The notes beneath the pieces are model-generated. The model had not been told where the DNA came from, ran no database searches, and saw only the letters and a program-made list of their open reading frames with translations. The translations under genes and the position numbers were made by a program. This document shows, in pieces, positions 22,818 to 41,800 of a stretch of DNA of 64,000 bases. Source of the stretch: Apostichopus japonicus (taxonomy: Eukaryota; Echinodermata; Holothuroidea; Aspidochirotida; Stichopodidae); assembly GCF_037975245.1 (NCBI RefSeq), contig NC_092569.1, positions 20,701,001-20,765,000 on the forward strand. The letters are read 5' to 3'. How positions within the stretch are numbered: position 1 is the stretch's first letter; each line of letters starts with the position of its first letter.

Positions 22818-24262
22818 CAGACAACTGGTCGACAACAGTCGTGAATGTAACTTAATTTCTTCCTAGCACGGTTGTGCGGTTTGTTGCTATGGCTACAGGC
22901 ATGAAACTCGTGTGACAACATGCTGTAGGTTACCGTATAAGTATACTATGTAATGTACTTGTTCTACTTCCATGTATTTAACACTTTTGCAGCAGGAAGT
23001 GAACATCTGAATATTTGTGTATGTGTGTGGTGTGATGAGTGTCAAATCACAATGATGAAAGAAGAAGACCCGAAAAAGAAGGGCACGGATTAATTTATGT
23101 GTAAATATCTAACAAAGAGTAAAATAATATTGAACCTCTTTTCAACAACAACAAATATTTGTCATCCAAAGATTGTTAAAGTTCTTTATTTACAAATGTA
23201 AGTCTTACACACTGTTTAACTAAACTTTTTATTAGTAAATTAATATTTCTGAATTCTAGCACATCATAATTTAGCCTTAATGTTAATTACCTATAAAGCA
23301 TCATGTTGCTCTACAGCTGATACCTTGTAAATATGTTGTTGACCGAGCTAGCAAATTTAACAAACTTGTGACATTGAAAGTATCGCACAATCCAGCTTTC
23401 CATTACGGCACTTTACCTTATTTTGCACATTTCCTTGAATCTCCTCAAGCAAATAGTGAACAGGTGCTACGCATAAATTTCGTATGCTAATAAGTCATTT
23501 TTTTAACGATGATACGCTAATCCCAAAAAATACTTTCTTAATAAAACTAGTATGTTGAGGTCCAATAAAATAACATAGAATAACAAGGCTATGTGATGCC
23601 AAAACCTTTTCGTTTGATATTTGAGAGGATCCCATCACAGTGAAGGTAATCTGCTTCATATAAGAGTTATAATCTGTATTACGAGGCAAATCCTCTCAAA
23701 TGTTCGCAAATTGTTTCCTTACATATGACTTCTGATACCAAAAATGTGTAGGTGAAACACAATCGATAAATTCACTATTACATTCCTCATCTTGTGAATA
23801 GGAGGGTGTAGTATCTTTATCAACTACAAGTTTAAATTTGAATATCATAATCTGCTGGTTTGGGAAAATTGAACAAACAACCCTCATTCCCTGTCATGAT
23901 GTGGTCTTATAGTAACGAAACTTGAGTAATAAGACTCACACTTCAGTTCTTCATAATCTTAGCTTCTAGTGTTTTAATAATATGACCTGATTATCAAGTT
24001 CATTGCATGTTCTGAAGGCCAAATCGTCACAATCCTCTTCCCTCCTCCTCCTCCTCCTCCTCCTCCTCCTCCTCCTCCTCCTCCTCCTCCTCCTCCTCCT
24101 CCTCCTCCTCCTCCTCCTCCTCCTCCTCCTCCTCCTCCTCCTCCTCCTCCTCGCCCTCACCGCTTAACATACAATCTCAAGCAAGCAAAATATTTTTTTT
24201 TTAGATCCGTGGGTATCACGATTTCACAGAAGAAATGGTCGTGAATATCTGTAAGTAGAGCC
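22818..24262. other. 3' flank of gene B
   Basis: 22880-23010 is a dispersed repeat also seen at 8935-9050. From about 23050 the sequence matches 62190 onward, the flank of pseudogene D, and from 23760 also the gene A flank. No gene. Confidence 0.55.
24041..24152. repeat. (TCC)n microsatellite, about 37 units
   Basis: Pure TCC run in the 3' flank of gene B. The same place in the gene A flank reads cctctccaatcctcttt, and in the pseudogene D flank cctctcccctcctcttc. Confidence 0.97.
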
Positions 24263-31256
<6,994 letters not shown>

Positions 31257-31280
31257 CTTTCCTCAATGTTTAGTACAACG

Positions 31281-31288
31281 TATTTATA
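31281..31288 (-). promoter_or_regulatory. Possible TATA box of gene B
   Basis: Minus strand reads TATAAATA 25 bases above the ATG. If used, the 5' UTR would be almost absent or the second ATG (31252) would serve, so this is weak. Confidence 0.25.
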
Positions 31289-32339
31289 CAGTAATATATT
31301 TTCTGCATAACTCCTTGTTAATTTCATCAAAGTACTAAGTAACTTTAAACATCTTCGTGTGGCTACACATCAATATCGTCTGAAGGAACAACTCACATAG
31401 TTAACGTTCAGCGTTATTGTTTAGAGTCGATTCGCCAAAAACGAGAAAGAAAATGAAAAGCGTTATTGATTGAAAAGAAATGATGTCCTTTTTCGTATAG
31501 AGAATGAGGTCTTCTTCTATAGAACTATGAGCACAGACACATTATCAACAATCTCTTTATAATATAAAATCAATAATTAGACCTATTTCTTTTCAATTGA
31601 AATAATTTGATATTTATTAATTTTTAAATGTGTGATTAGTGAAATTTTAGCATGAAATCAAGAGCCAATACACTAGAGCACCAGGTAACTGTCACTCAAA
31701 CCATATCCCCTTGTGGATATTTTTATTAGAACGAAAAGAAGTGAAGTGTCGCGTGGTTCGTTTTTTTCTGTTTTAGTGACTCTGTCCTTGCTTCATTCCA
31801 CCGGGCGTATGACAAGCCATTTTACTTTTTATTCAATATTTGATGAAATCAACAATTTGTTCATGCTATCAGGAATTATCAGGAACTCCTACGACTTCCT
31901 GTAATACCTGTGTTGTGAAACATCATTAAAGATTCTTGTGAGGGAAACAAGAAATCATTAAATAGGTAGTCAAATGATATTCAAAAGTCATGTTGTGGCG
32001 ACTGATTATGTCCTTTGAAGCACATGGTAAGTACTGTCGTTTTTATCATATCATTCGACACAGGTTTGAGTGTGTTAGATTAACTTATACTAGCCTAGAT
32101 ATGTTAACGGTATCTGACGTACACATGTTTGAGATTGGGAAAGCTGGGCCTTTCAAAGCCATACCGAGACCAGCCTGAACGTACTTGGGTATACTATGCA
32201 CGAGGAAAACAAAATATTACATTTTTCGATCCGTCGGAACTCCTATTCCTGTCGGCAGGCCAGGGACCAGCACCGCCGCCACATGGGTCGATGTTGGTGT
32301 ATTTCTGTTTTGGTGACATATTTGCCTATATATAAGTAT
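31289..32339. other. Upstream region of gene B, no gene seen
   Basis: 31395-31660 recurs at 20500-20820. Frames near 31990-32335 are unconvincing. Confidence 0.4.
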
Positions 32340-32358
32340 ACACACACACATACACACA

Positions 32359-32431
<73 letters not shown>
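32340..32431. repeat. (CA)n-(TA)n microsatellite
   Basis: CA run followed by a pure TA run. Confidence 0.95.
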
Positions 32432-32433
<2 letters not shown>

Positions 32434-34042
32434 GCCGCAGCACCGCACACACACAGTAGCCATTTCTGATTGTTACAGCGAGCTAGTTATCTCGTAGAGC
32501 TTGCCTAGCTAGAGTCTACAATGTTAAGACCTATCAATCATCATACAAACTCATTCACTTCGATTCAAAAGTATGAATGCTGATTATTTTGTTATAGGCT
32601 ACATTCAGTAATATGTTCCCTAGCAAAAAATGTCGTGTAAACTAGTGGTACGTTTCTTAATGAACTGTGATGTTCTGACCATTCAACTTCTGAAACTAAG
32701 TAATCAGTCTATATCTTAAATTATGTACAGGACAAAAAAGTTCATAGCACCCTAAAACAGCATCACAAAAGTACACGTCATAGGTTAGGCATACTTGTAG
32801 CAGTCAAATTTGTGCTCTACTGTTAGGCATTGGGCCTGTACCATGTTACAATTGGCATTTCCAGTGACAGTACGTCTAGGCCTAGTGTATGTTAGGTGGA
32901 ATTGACAAAGGACCCTAACTGCGGTAGGTTGTTATTCCTAACGTTAGCTAAAGATATTCTACCTTAGGCTTATGTATGCCTAGCCATATCCTGAACTCCA
33001 CTTTCGTATCACTCACCAAAATGCTCTGGTTGAATCAACTATTTTTTTCTGAAGTCGTATTATGACTTAATTACAAATTCTCATCAAATTCATGTCGAAT
33101 TCCTGCAATAATGCACATAAACTGTCTTAGCGAAGTATCCTTGGACTGACACATGTGGGTATTTCATGCTAAAATGATATCCAACTTCTCCGTTGACTAA
33201 GAACAAGAACCCACAAACATGTACGGTAAGCACTGTTTTTAACGCGAAGCTACACCAAAAAGTTCCGGTAATACATGAAAACTTTTTTGTTGACACAATC
33301 ACTGTACTGCATTAGTCGTGCACACCATAGATCGGTGAAGTGTATCGGGCAGTTCCGGTAAAGAGTTGAGGACGCTGGTCGTTTCCATTGCACATACCCG
33401 TCGGACTGTTATATTTTCGACAAGCAGAGCTCAGAATACTGATTGAGAAAATATAAATAAGGATGTTTTTGGATACCGCGGGAGTCGAACCATTAAAGGA
33501 GTATTCCAGTGGCATAAAAACTGTTACACCAACCGTAAGAGAAAAATATGTAAAACTATCGGTCAAGATCCCCGTTTCAATATCGTGTTTCTTATTCGAA
33601 ATTTGGTTGACTGAATGCTAATCAAAAGAAGGAAAGGTTCCATAATTTGTTTCAGGACCGATACAAACACCATCATTTAAGTTATTATTGCAGTTATTCT
33701 GAAAGGATGTAGTGAGGATAACATTGCGTTACAAGATATTGTTGCTGCATATTGCGGACGTACTTTTATTCAATCGTTCTCGTGTTAATGAAAAAATGTG
33801 TAACTAAGTTTGTAAACTTTTTCAGCCGTGACTACAGTTAAAGTGAAAATTATCAGCTAGTGAAATGAACTTGCAATAATTATTAATCTTTTTCTATTTT
33901 AACACCTATTTTAGACACCTTTCAAATGTATGTGTCTTCTAATGAGAAATGGCTGATGCACATTCGTTGATACGATGCAAAGAGTGTGTATATTTCTTAA
34001 TGTATACTTTTTATTACAAAGAATGACACAGATGCCATGTCG
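32432..34042. other. No gene seen
   Basis: A stretch near 33470-33600 looks repeat-like, but I cannot name the family. No coding evidence. Confidence 0.35.
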
Positions 34043-34258
34043 TTTTTCATCACCATCAATATGTCCATCTAATATGGTTAAGATGAACTACACTTGTCAA
34101 GCCACTTGTCAAGATCCAGAAGGACGATATGGTTGCTGTAGCAACTTCACAAATGGTGCACAATGTATTTGCCCATATGGGTTTGTCTATACGGTTATAT
34201 CGACTGCGTACCCTCACAGGGTTGCGGATTTTACGACTACCAGACAGGCGTAGTACCA
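34043..34258 (+). pseudogene. TIL exon of a plus-strand family pseudogene
   Basis: Reads CPSNMVKMNYTCQATCQDP, GAQCICPYGF, then after a frameshift near 34190 DCVPSQGCGFYDY, ending at a GTGAGT donor. The frame break disables it. It belongs with the FBG remnant at 35997. Confidence 0.72.
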
Positions 34259-35996
34259 GTGAGTACGGTATATCTTTTTACAAAGACATGTATGTACAAG
34301 GCTGGTTTTTTTAAATAACCACCATAGTTTGCCCGTATAATATATACATTCCTGAGCATTTTATTTACACATAACATTGTGTGTTAACGACGTTACATCG
34401 ACGCACTTGCAATCAAATCTCGAAATCAAATCCCTCAACCCCCAGAATACAATGCGTGTGGTAACTGCTATACATACGGTATGCACCTACATGTTTGGCT
34501 TACAGTGCACTGGCAAATAAGCTTTGCTTTTTGTAGTTACTGGATGATTGTTAATAAGTTATAAACAATTGGGTAATTATATATACTACAAAGATCTCGT
34601 AAGCAAGTTTACCCTAGCCAGGGGCGTCTCTGTGGCAGGGGAAACCACTCCTCAGAAAGTATTTTCCGACGGTCGTCATCTAATCAGGGTGGTCAGAGGA
34701 GCCTCTTCTTTGGGGGGGGGGGGCTGCAACATTACAGAGAAATTATTTTCTGTCATGCCAAAGCGACGTTAGTCGGGATTAACTGGGGTTAATCCTAAAC
34801 TTGTGTAAAACTTCTATAACCTCTTCAGGGCGATGATCCTCGTCTGTCGTGTAGATAATTGCCGTACGGAAAAGAATTCTACTTTTGCGGATAGTGAATT
34901 ATTCATATCGAAAGTTCGACATGTTATCGCAAAATCTCCGCGTTTTTCTGGAGATGATAGCGTTTCATCTCAAGCTTTTTACTCTTTATCTTACAATTTC
35001 GACATATTTTACATAGAAACTATGCTATCTTCTTCTCAAAATGTTTATGGTTTATGTCAAACATTGGATGTTCTATCTCCGTCGAATTTGTTGACATTTC
35101 ATCTCAGAATTTCGGCATTTTATCACACAATTTCGACATTTTATCATTTTCATGATTTAAGATAATTATATAAGATTCTGAATATCATGTCGAACTTTTG
35201 ACCCTTTTATCTATTCATGTCTACCGATCATCTCAAAATTTTTGACATTGTACCTACAAATATTTTATTTCGTGATATTTTCATGATAGTAGTTCGAAAT
35301 TTCGAGTTGCTATAGATTACTTGATTATTCATTTGTTTTCATTGTATAGCATCCACGAAGCTTGGGCTATGATCAAATAAGGGTTATTAAAAATTCATGA
35401 CATGAAAGAAGAATAAAAATGAATTCGTTTTGCGATAGTCTGCATGTATTTCTTTTTATCAGAGAGTGATCCAGACGTAGGATGCGGGAATAGGTGGGGA
35501 ATAGGGTTAGGCTGGGGTAAGGAATGTTACCCACCCATTCCAAGAACGCTTCCCTGTGTCAAGGTTGAGTAAATTCTTACATGGCAAGTCTAAACAGTGC
35601 CCATTTCCTTTGGTGAATTTCACACTTAAATTTGGAATATTTTACTTCCGTCATGGTACCAACCAAAATCATATAACCAATAGTGTTATATTAAATAAAA
35701 TCTTTTTACTCATTGAGTTCTTCGTCATTATGAGGGATATATGGGTGGGATATACGGTATCACTTTATGCACGAACATGAAACAGTTGTGAGATGTTATG
35801 CCTGGTGTGGCAGAAGTTAGACCGGTGGTGTGGAAAGGCCGCCGCTTCTTCCAAGGCCGAGTGGAAAATCATTGTTCGTAAAATTGTGGTGCTTTCCTGG
35901 CCATCTCACTGGCTACGTTGTCGGGCCCTGCTGCCCATCAAGAACATAACATTTTAAAATATCAATTTTGATTTCCTTTTGGACTTGCTCATTCAG
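34259..35996. other. Interval within the plus-strand pseudogene
   Basis: No EGF or first FBG exon found. 34900-35260 carries a degenerate 22-25 base motif (tttcgacattttatc and variants) at several places. A run of about 11 G lies near 34712. No gene. Confidence 0.45.
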
Positions 35997-36263
35997 GATT
36001 CAATGCAATAGACTACCATAGAGGCTATCCGTTCTCAACGATAATTATGCTGCTTCCAGTGCTGTGTGAATTGTTGTCTTGGTGGCTGGTGGTATAAATA
36101 TTGTTTCGACACTAACCTGAATGGAGATTTCAACCCATCTGACCTAACTGGAGTATGCGTTTTTGATAGAGCAAACAATGAACACTTCTGTGACATTAAG
36201 AAAACAGAAATGAGTTTAAACTTGTTGATTTCCTTAACTTCGGTGATCAATAAAAGTATTTAA
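35997..36263 (+). pseudogene. FBG C-terminal exon remnant
   Basis: Begins after an acceptor with FNAIDYHRGYPFST, shifts frame, and continues CCLGGWWYKYCFDTNLNGDF, GVCVFDRANNEHFC and KKTEM. It keeps the extra Cys pair of the family but lacks the usual MKIKPL end. Dead by frameshift. Confidence 0.72.
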
Positions 36264-37229
36264 ACATCGAAAACTATGTAGTAACATGAGAACAAAGGAG
36301 AAACACCTTGTCATATATTTTCTGATGTGAACATCATGTAGCAGTAATAGATAATATTAAATTTGTTTAAGCGTGTTTATAGAAATATTGTTAGATGATG
36401 TGTGTGTGTCCTTTGTGAATTAGACGTTGAGACGTAACGACGATCGGAGTGAGGGGGGATATATAAGAGAAGGGCTGGTTGCCAAATTTAAAATACCAGC
36501 TTTGTCGATGCATAGGCCTATATGACTTCATCTCACGTATGACACTCATTCCGTTTACGCGATACAAGGTAAATGACTTTAAGAATCCGTGTTACATTGC
36601 ATTGTATTGGTATTTTTTTAGGCTCTCGCAATTGAACATTTTCATGCAGCAATGGGAGAAATTGCCATCTACATATATTACAATAAAAGTACTGATTTGT
36701 TAATGTTTTGTTCAGCTGTAATATTACTTTCATCAGTCAACAGGGAAAGCGAGTAAACGAAATTTGGAATATCCATAGCAGATGTTCATTCATGTTTTGC
36801 ATACTTAAAATACTATCAAAACTATTTTTATGTTTGATAACACCGTTTGATTAATTGATAATGCCCTAACCACGGTTAGCGCTTTGGTGTTTTTACCAAG
36901 TCTCTATGTTTCAACGTTCTAGTCTGTTGCAAGCAATGTATAATATATTACTCAGACGAGCGTAGCGGCCACGATTAAATCACAATAATAGTACACTTAT
37001 CGTTCGAATGAGAGCCCATGATGCTGAAAAGTATTGACATAAGTTAAAATATATGAAATAATTTAGAAGCTTAATTACTTATCCATTAACGAGACAAGGT
37101 AACATGCACATTCATATCTTCAGGGTAACTTAAGATGAGAATTCGTAATGGTAGCAAAGCCTTTCAATAGTAAATTTAATATATTGACACAGTAAATGTT
37201 CACGCCTCTTATCAACACAACAGCCGATT
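36264..37229. other. No gene seen
   Basis: AT-rich with short frames only. Confidence 0.35.
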
Positions 37230-37520
37230 AACACTGAGAGTAGAGTAACTACTGTATATTTTAAAGTATTTTTTTCCACAGCTAAAACTGGATCATGCTG
37301 GTAAATCTGATTATTTGGTAGCATGTGCTAAGAACTGAGGATATGTGTAATCCCAAAGAATGCATCAAACTGGATTTGTTGCGATCACACATATCCTTAG
37401 TTCTTACTGTTATCCTTATTGCACACGCTACTGGTTTATCGCACGATCCAGTTTTTATTTTGGTTCAAATATTTAAGATTAATAATAGTTACTGTGTTAT
37501 TTGTATGTATCGGGTGAAAA
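37230..37520. mobile_element. MITE, copy 1
   Basis: Long imperfect inverted repeat. The left arm has actggatcatgctggtaaat and gaactgaggatatgtgtaat; the right arm has their inverses (cacatatccttagttc, gcacgatccagt). A short unpaired centre contains catcaaactggatttg. No coding. Ends uncertain by some tens of bases. Confidence 0.65.
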
Positions 37521-37790
37521 CAAACATCGTCGCTTCGTTATACTCGTATTTACCAGAGCATTGATCCTCTTTTTGACGAGGCTTCACACAAAAAAAAGAA
37601 CAAAATGCTTACATCGATAATTAATGTAACAATTGACTGTTTGGCTGCATGTGCCGTCGAGACACTTTAATTTACAAATCCTCCACATGATTAATTGAAA
37701 ACAAAACCCATTATTACAAAATGCATAGACCTAAGTATGATGTATTAGTGTCAACACATTGAATACATCTAGATCCTCTATACTTTTTAT

Positions 37791-37955
37791 AGTACAAATT
37801 AACACTTTCATGGCAAGTTTTATGATACAAATTAGCACTTTCATTGCATATTTATAGTACAAATTAGCACTTTCATGGCATATTTTATAGTACAAAATTG
37901 GCACTTTCATGCCAAGTTTAATAGTACAAATTAGCAATTTTAAGGCAATTTTAAT
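37791..37955. repeat. Five 32-34 bp tandem units
   Basis: Units start at 37791, 37824, 37856, 37889 and 37923, each beginning agtacaaatt or close and containing gcactttcatg. The last is the most diverged. Confidence 0.85.
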
Positions 37956-38752
37956 TTCATCTGTCTTACATTTAAGTATATTATACAGCCATAGTTGTTT
38001 TCACTTTGGTTAATGGCGGCTTGTTAGCTATGATTGCACTTTAATAGAGGATGAGTTATAAATTGAAACCAATTGTGTATTTACTGCATGCTGTCCTTTA
38101 AATGGCACTCATATTAACTTAGTAAGCGATTAAAAAAATGAACGTGAAATTGACCAGGAAGCCTGCTTCGGAAGTCAACAAACACAAGTTAATATTTAAC
38201 CAACCATGAAATGAATAGCGGAATATTTGATTATGTAGATCATAGTCGATAATTGTCGATAGCTGCACATCTAATCGACAGAAGTATGATCAGAATGAAC
38301 TAATATCTAACCTAATTTCCATATTATAAAATATTACTTTACAATATCAACTTAAAACTTGCCTTGGATATCTGATTGTTTATTAAGAATTAGTACAGGT
38401 TTTTTATCTTCTGGTTACCTGATGATGTGTCTGATGTGAGCGATGTTCGCCACAAAATCATTAAATCTTGTTTTCGTAACACAATTTCTTCATTAAACCA
38501 GATCAAATTCGATCAATGTTCATGAATAAAAAACAAGACACTAATGTTAAAGTACATATGGGCCTAAACTGACATATAACATAATTTGATTTCTAGTGCT
38601 CTAGTTTTATAGAGGAACGGATAAACTTTGGAGCAGTGGACTAGATTATTCACTGCCATAATGAAAATTGCAAACACACAAACCTCTTCCTGTATTACTT
38701 ATAGCACAGCGACCTTCCTTCTATAACAAAGCATTGCCAGAACTTCACGGAA
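37956..38752. other. Upstream region of gene C, no gene seen
   Basis: No TATA box at a clear position. Confidence 0.35.
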
Positions 38753-38834
38753 ATGGCGAACTTTGCCAATCGGAAGCGTGCAATAACTGCTGTCTTACTT
38801 TATGCTAATATCGTCCACATATCGCTTGCTATGG
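38753..38834 (+). CDS. Gene C exon 1: signal peptide
   Basis: 82 nt from the ATG at 38753 to a GTAAGG donor, phase 1. Hydrophobic core AVLLYANIVHISLA. Confidence 0.78.
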
Positions 38835-41800
38835 GTAAGGTTTGATTATTTTTATTTTGTTTTATACATTTGGTGTATAATGTAAAAGGCGTATCAACTA
38901 AGATCTTCCATTAACTTAAAGCTAACTTGTCTGCTTATATAACTTGTATTAATGTACCATGATTTTTAAGTTTATCTTTCTCAAACAACTTTCTTATGAA
39001 AGTTGTAAGACATAAGTACACTTGCAGATAAATACACTCCCTTGAATATTGCGTTACTTGTTATCTGGAATTACATCTCTCCCAATATGTTGCTGCCAGC
39101 GATCACGGCTACTGGCCTAACCACAGTGATGATGACAACTAATATATCTGATATAAAATTATTCTAGACCAACCTTTGGATGTACTGATGTGATTGAAAT
39201 ATAACGAGCTTCTCTGACAACCGATTCACACACAGATTACATTAAGTACTGTAAAATTTAAAGTTTTTTACCACAGTAAATACTGGATCGTGCTGATAAA
39301 TCGGTTAAATCGGTAGCATGTGATATTAGGATTACAGTAAGAACTGAGGATACATGTAATCCAAAATAAATGCATCAAACTGGATTTGTTGGGATTACAC
39401 ATATTCTTAGTACTTACTGTAATCTTAATAACACATGCTACCGATTTATAGCACGATCCGCTTTTTACTGTGGTACAAAACTTGAAGATTTATAGTAGAT
39501 ACTGTGTTCTCTGTGTGTATGGGTGTCTCTGGGGTATCAGGCAGTTTTGGTGACGAGAGGTGATGAATATTAGTGTAAACGTTCCTGTTTTTTTCATTTT
39601 TTTCAACTTTCTTATTTCGTGCCATTGTTCTCAAAACAGGCATATGCGAGTTCGAGAATTACATGAAAGGTCTCTCCCATCGGAATCCTGAATTAAGTGG
39701 TAACTTTATTTATTGTTTTACACATTCTTAGCTGTTATTTATTCAAATTTGTTTAGCTGGGTTTTTGATATGAGACTTATCTGTTATCCGTTATTGCTCT
39801 TGATAAATACGTTATGAAGCAAAAACAACACAATTGTCAAATATAACTTGTGTATGAGAAATCATAGTGATAGACAACTCAGACAACAATCTAACGAAAG
39901 TCCTCTTCCATGTGAGAGATACTGTTGTTCAAAAGTTACATTAGGGCATTGTCATTTTTGCATTTGTGATGTCATTGCTCTTCTAATTTACCTTTTTTTT
40001 CAAGGTTTCAATGTAAAGTGTGTAATCTTGACAATGAAACCAATAACATCGTGAACTCTTATTAATAACTTCAATGTTTTAACTTCCATAATTTTTTCAT
40101 AATCTATCCATATTACATGGATAAAAATATTAATAAACTACCAGTAGATAAAGGATATAGTATGACAGTTCAAACCGTAGTTAGATGATACATATCTATA
40201 GGCTTGTCCCAGTCGTGTTTGTAAAAGTAACATTTAAACTCTGATAGCTCCCAAGCGAGATGCGAGCTAGTTGGAAAAGCTGTTTCACATTAATATTTCT
40301 GTCAGTATTAATGATGATTGTTGTTGTTTTTTCTCTTTGTGGTATGAAAAATATGTAAACAAGAATAATACAGTTATATAAATGTTTTGGTCTAAGTGAT
40401 AACACAAACTCTTAACTGTTTAACTGTTTGAATATTAACAGCAGCTATCTGTACCCGTTCCACATCAGAGAACCCGTTTTCCCCAAAAAATATATGTCAA
40501 TTTGACTTTTCACTTCCCTTCAAAGTGATGTATTTCTAAGTCCTTGTTAATCTATTTGAGTAATTTGTATACATGTTTTGTATACTAAATGAAAACGGAA
40601 GTCCGTGCAATTCTATTTGAGTAATTTGTATATAAGTATTTGATGTAAATGAAAGTGGAAGTCTTTGTTTATCTTCTATCACTATTTCGTGTCTAAACGC
40701 CATTGCATATTACAACATGTATTACAAAGATGATTTTTGAGTCAAGTTTCTATAACGCGTACCTTACATAAATGGTAATATATGTTTTTGTTTGAAAATT
40801 AACATTATAGTTTATTCTTCAATCAAATATGTTTGTTTTTAGAAGAAGGTGAAAACAATGTGTTTGATGAGACTTCTCCAGAGGTTTATTCTATGATGTC
40901 AAACACAGGTAGGTTCCTTTTAAATTAAATTAAGTAAGAATGTTTTAAACTCAACTAAAGTCTATTATAAAGAGTTGTGCGTTTATACTTTACAATAGGA
41001 AAGTTTGTAATATCTTTTTGTGTGAGTAAAAACTTAAGTATTTATATCTTCCGAATGTTCTGGACAGGTATCTGCCACGTAACGAAAACGCTCAACTATC
41101 TGCTAAATTTATTGTCCTTCTAATATATTGTACTGCAATTTGCAGGTATAGTAATTTCTGTTAAAAAATGGTGTTAAGCTATAATTATTCTTAGAGAAAT
41201 GATGGATAAAATCAATTCAGTCACATATTAATTACATAAAGAAAGAAAGTTTGTTTAAATTGATAGTATCATCTGACGCTTTGGTCACTTGCATTGGAAC
41301 ATTGACGTAATTTATGAACATATGTTAGTTGTGATAAACGTGAAAGGCAGTTGCAGTAGTGCTGAGACAGTTTCTCAGTATATTATAACTCGCTCATTCT
41401 TCTTTCAAAAAAAAAAGGAAATTTGTAGTTTCATCATAAAGCAATAACAAATTAACATTTTGATTGATTTCGACAATGTTTATGATGACGACCGTGTTTA
41501 AACTTTTCTACATCATACAAGTATTGATTGATTTGATTATTGCAGGAGTGTAGGAAATACAATAGATTTGGCTACATTTACGTGTCAGCGTTTCAGGGCG
41601 GTGCTGACATGTGACAAGTCAGTTATGAAACGTTTATAACACTCTGCATTATTCTTAACGTCGATCAGAATACTATTATTCTGAATTTAAAACAAGATGG
41701 CAGAAGCCAAATATTGACATTTTCTTAGTTCACAACATATTGGCAATGCGGTAATGGTATGCGATGTAAAGCAGAAAACTCTCATTTAACTATATAACAA

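Noticed and set aside
22432-22844. Open frames of repeated Ile-Tyr on both strands
   Set aside because: Direct translation of a TA microsatellite; the same holds at 9041-9397 (part) and 32196-32459.
23966-24160. Poly-Arg frame
   Set aside because: Translation of the TCC microsatellite.
33312-33566. 84-codon minus frame
   Set aside because: Lies in repeat-like DNA and shows no domain.
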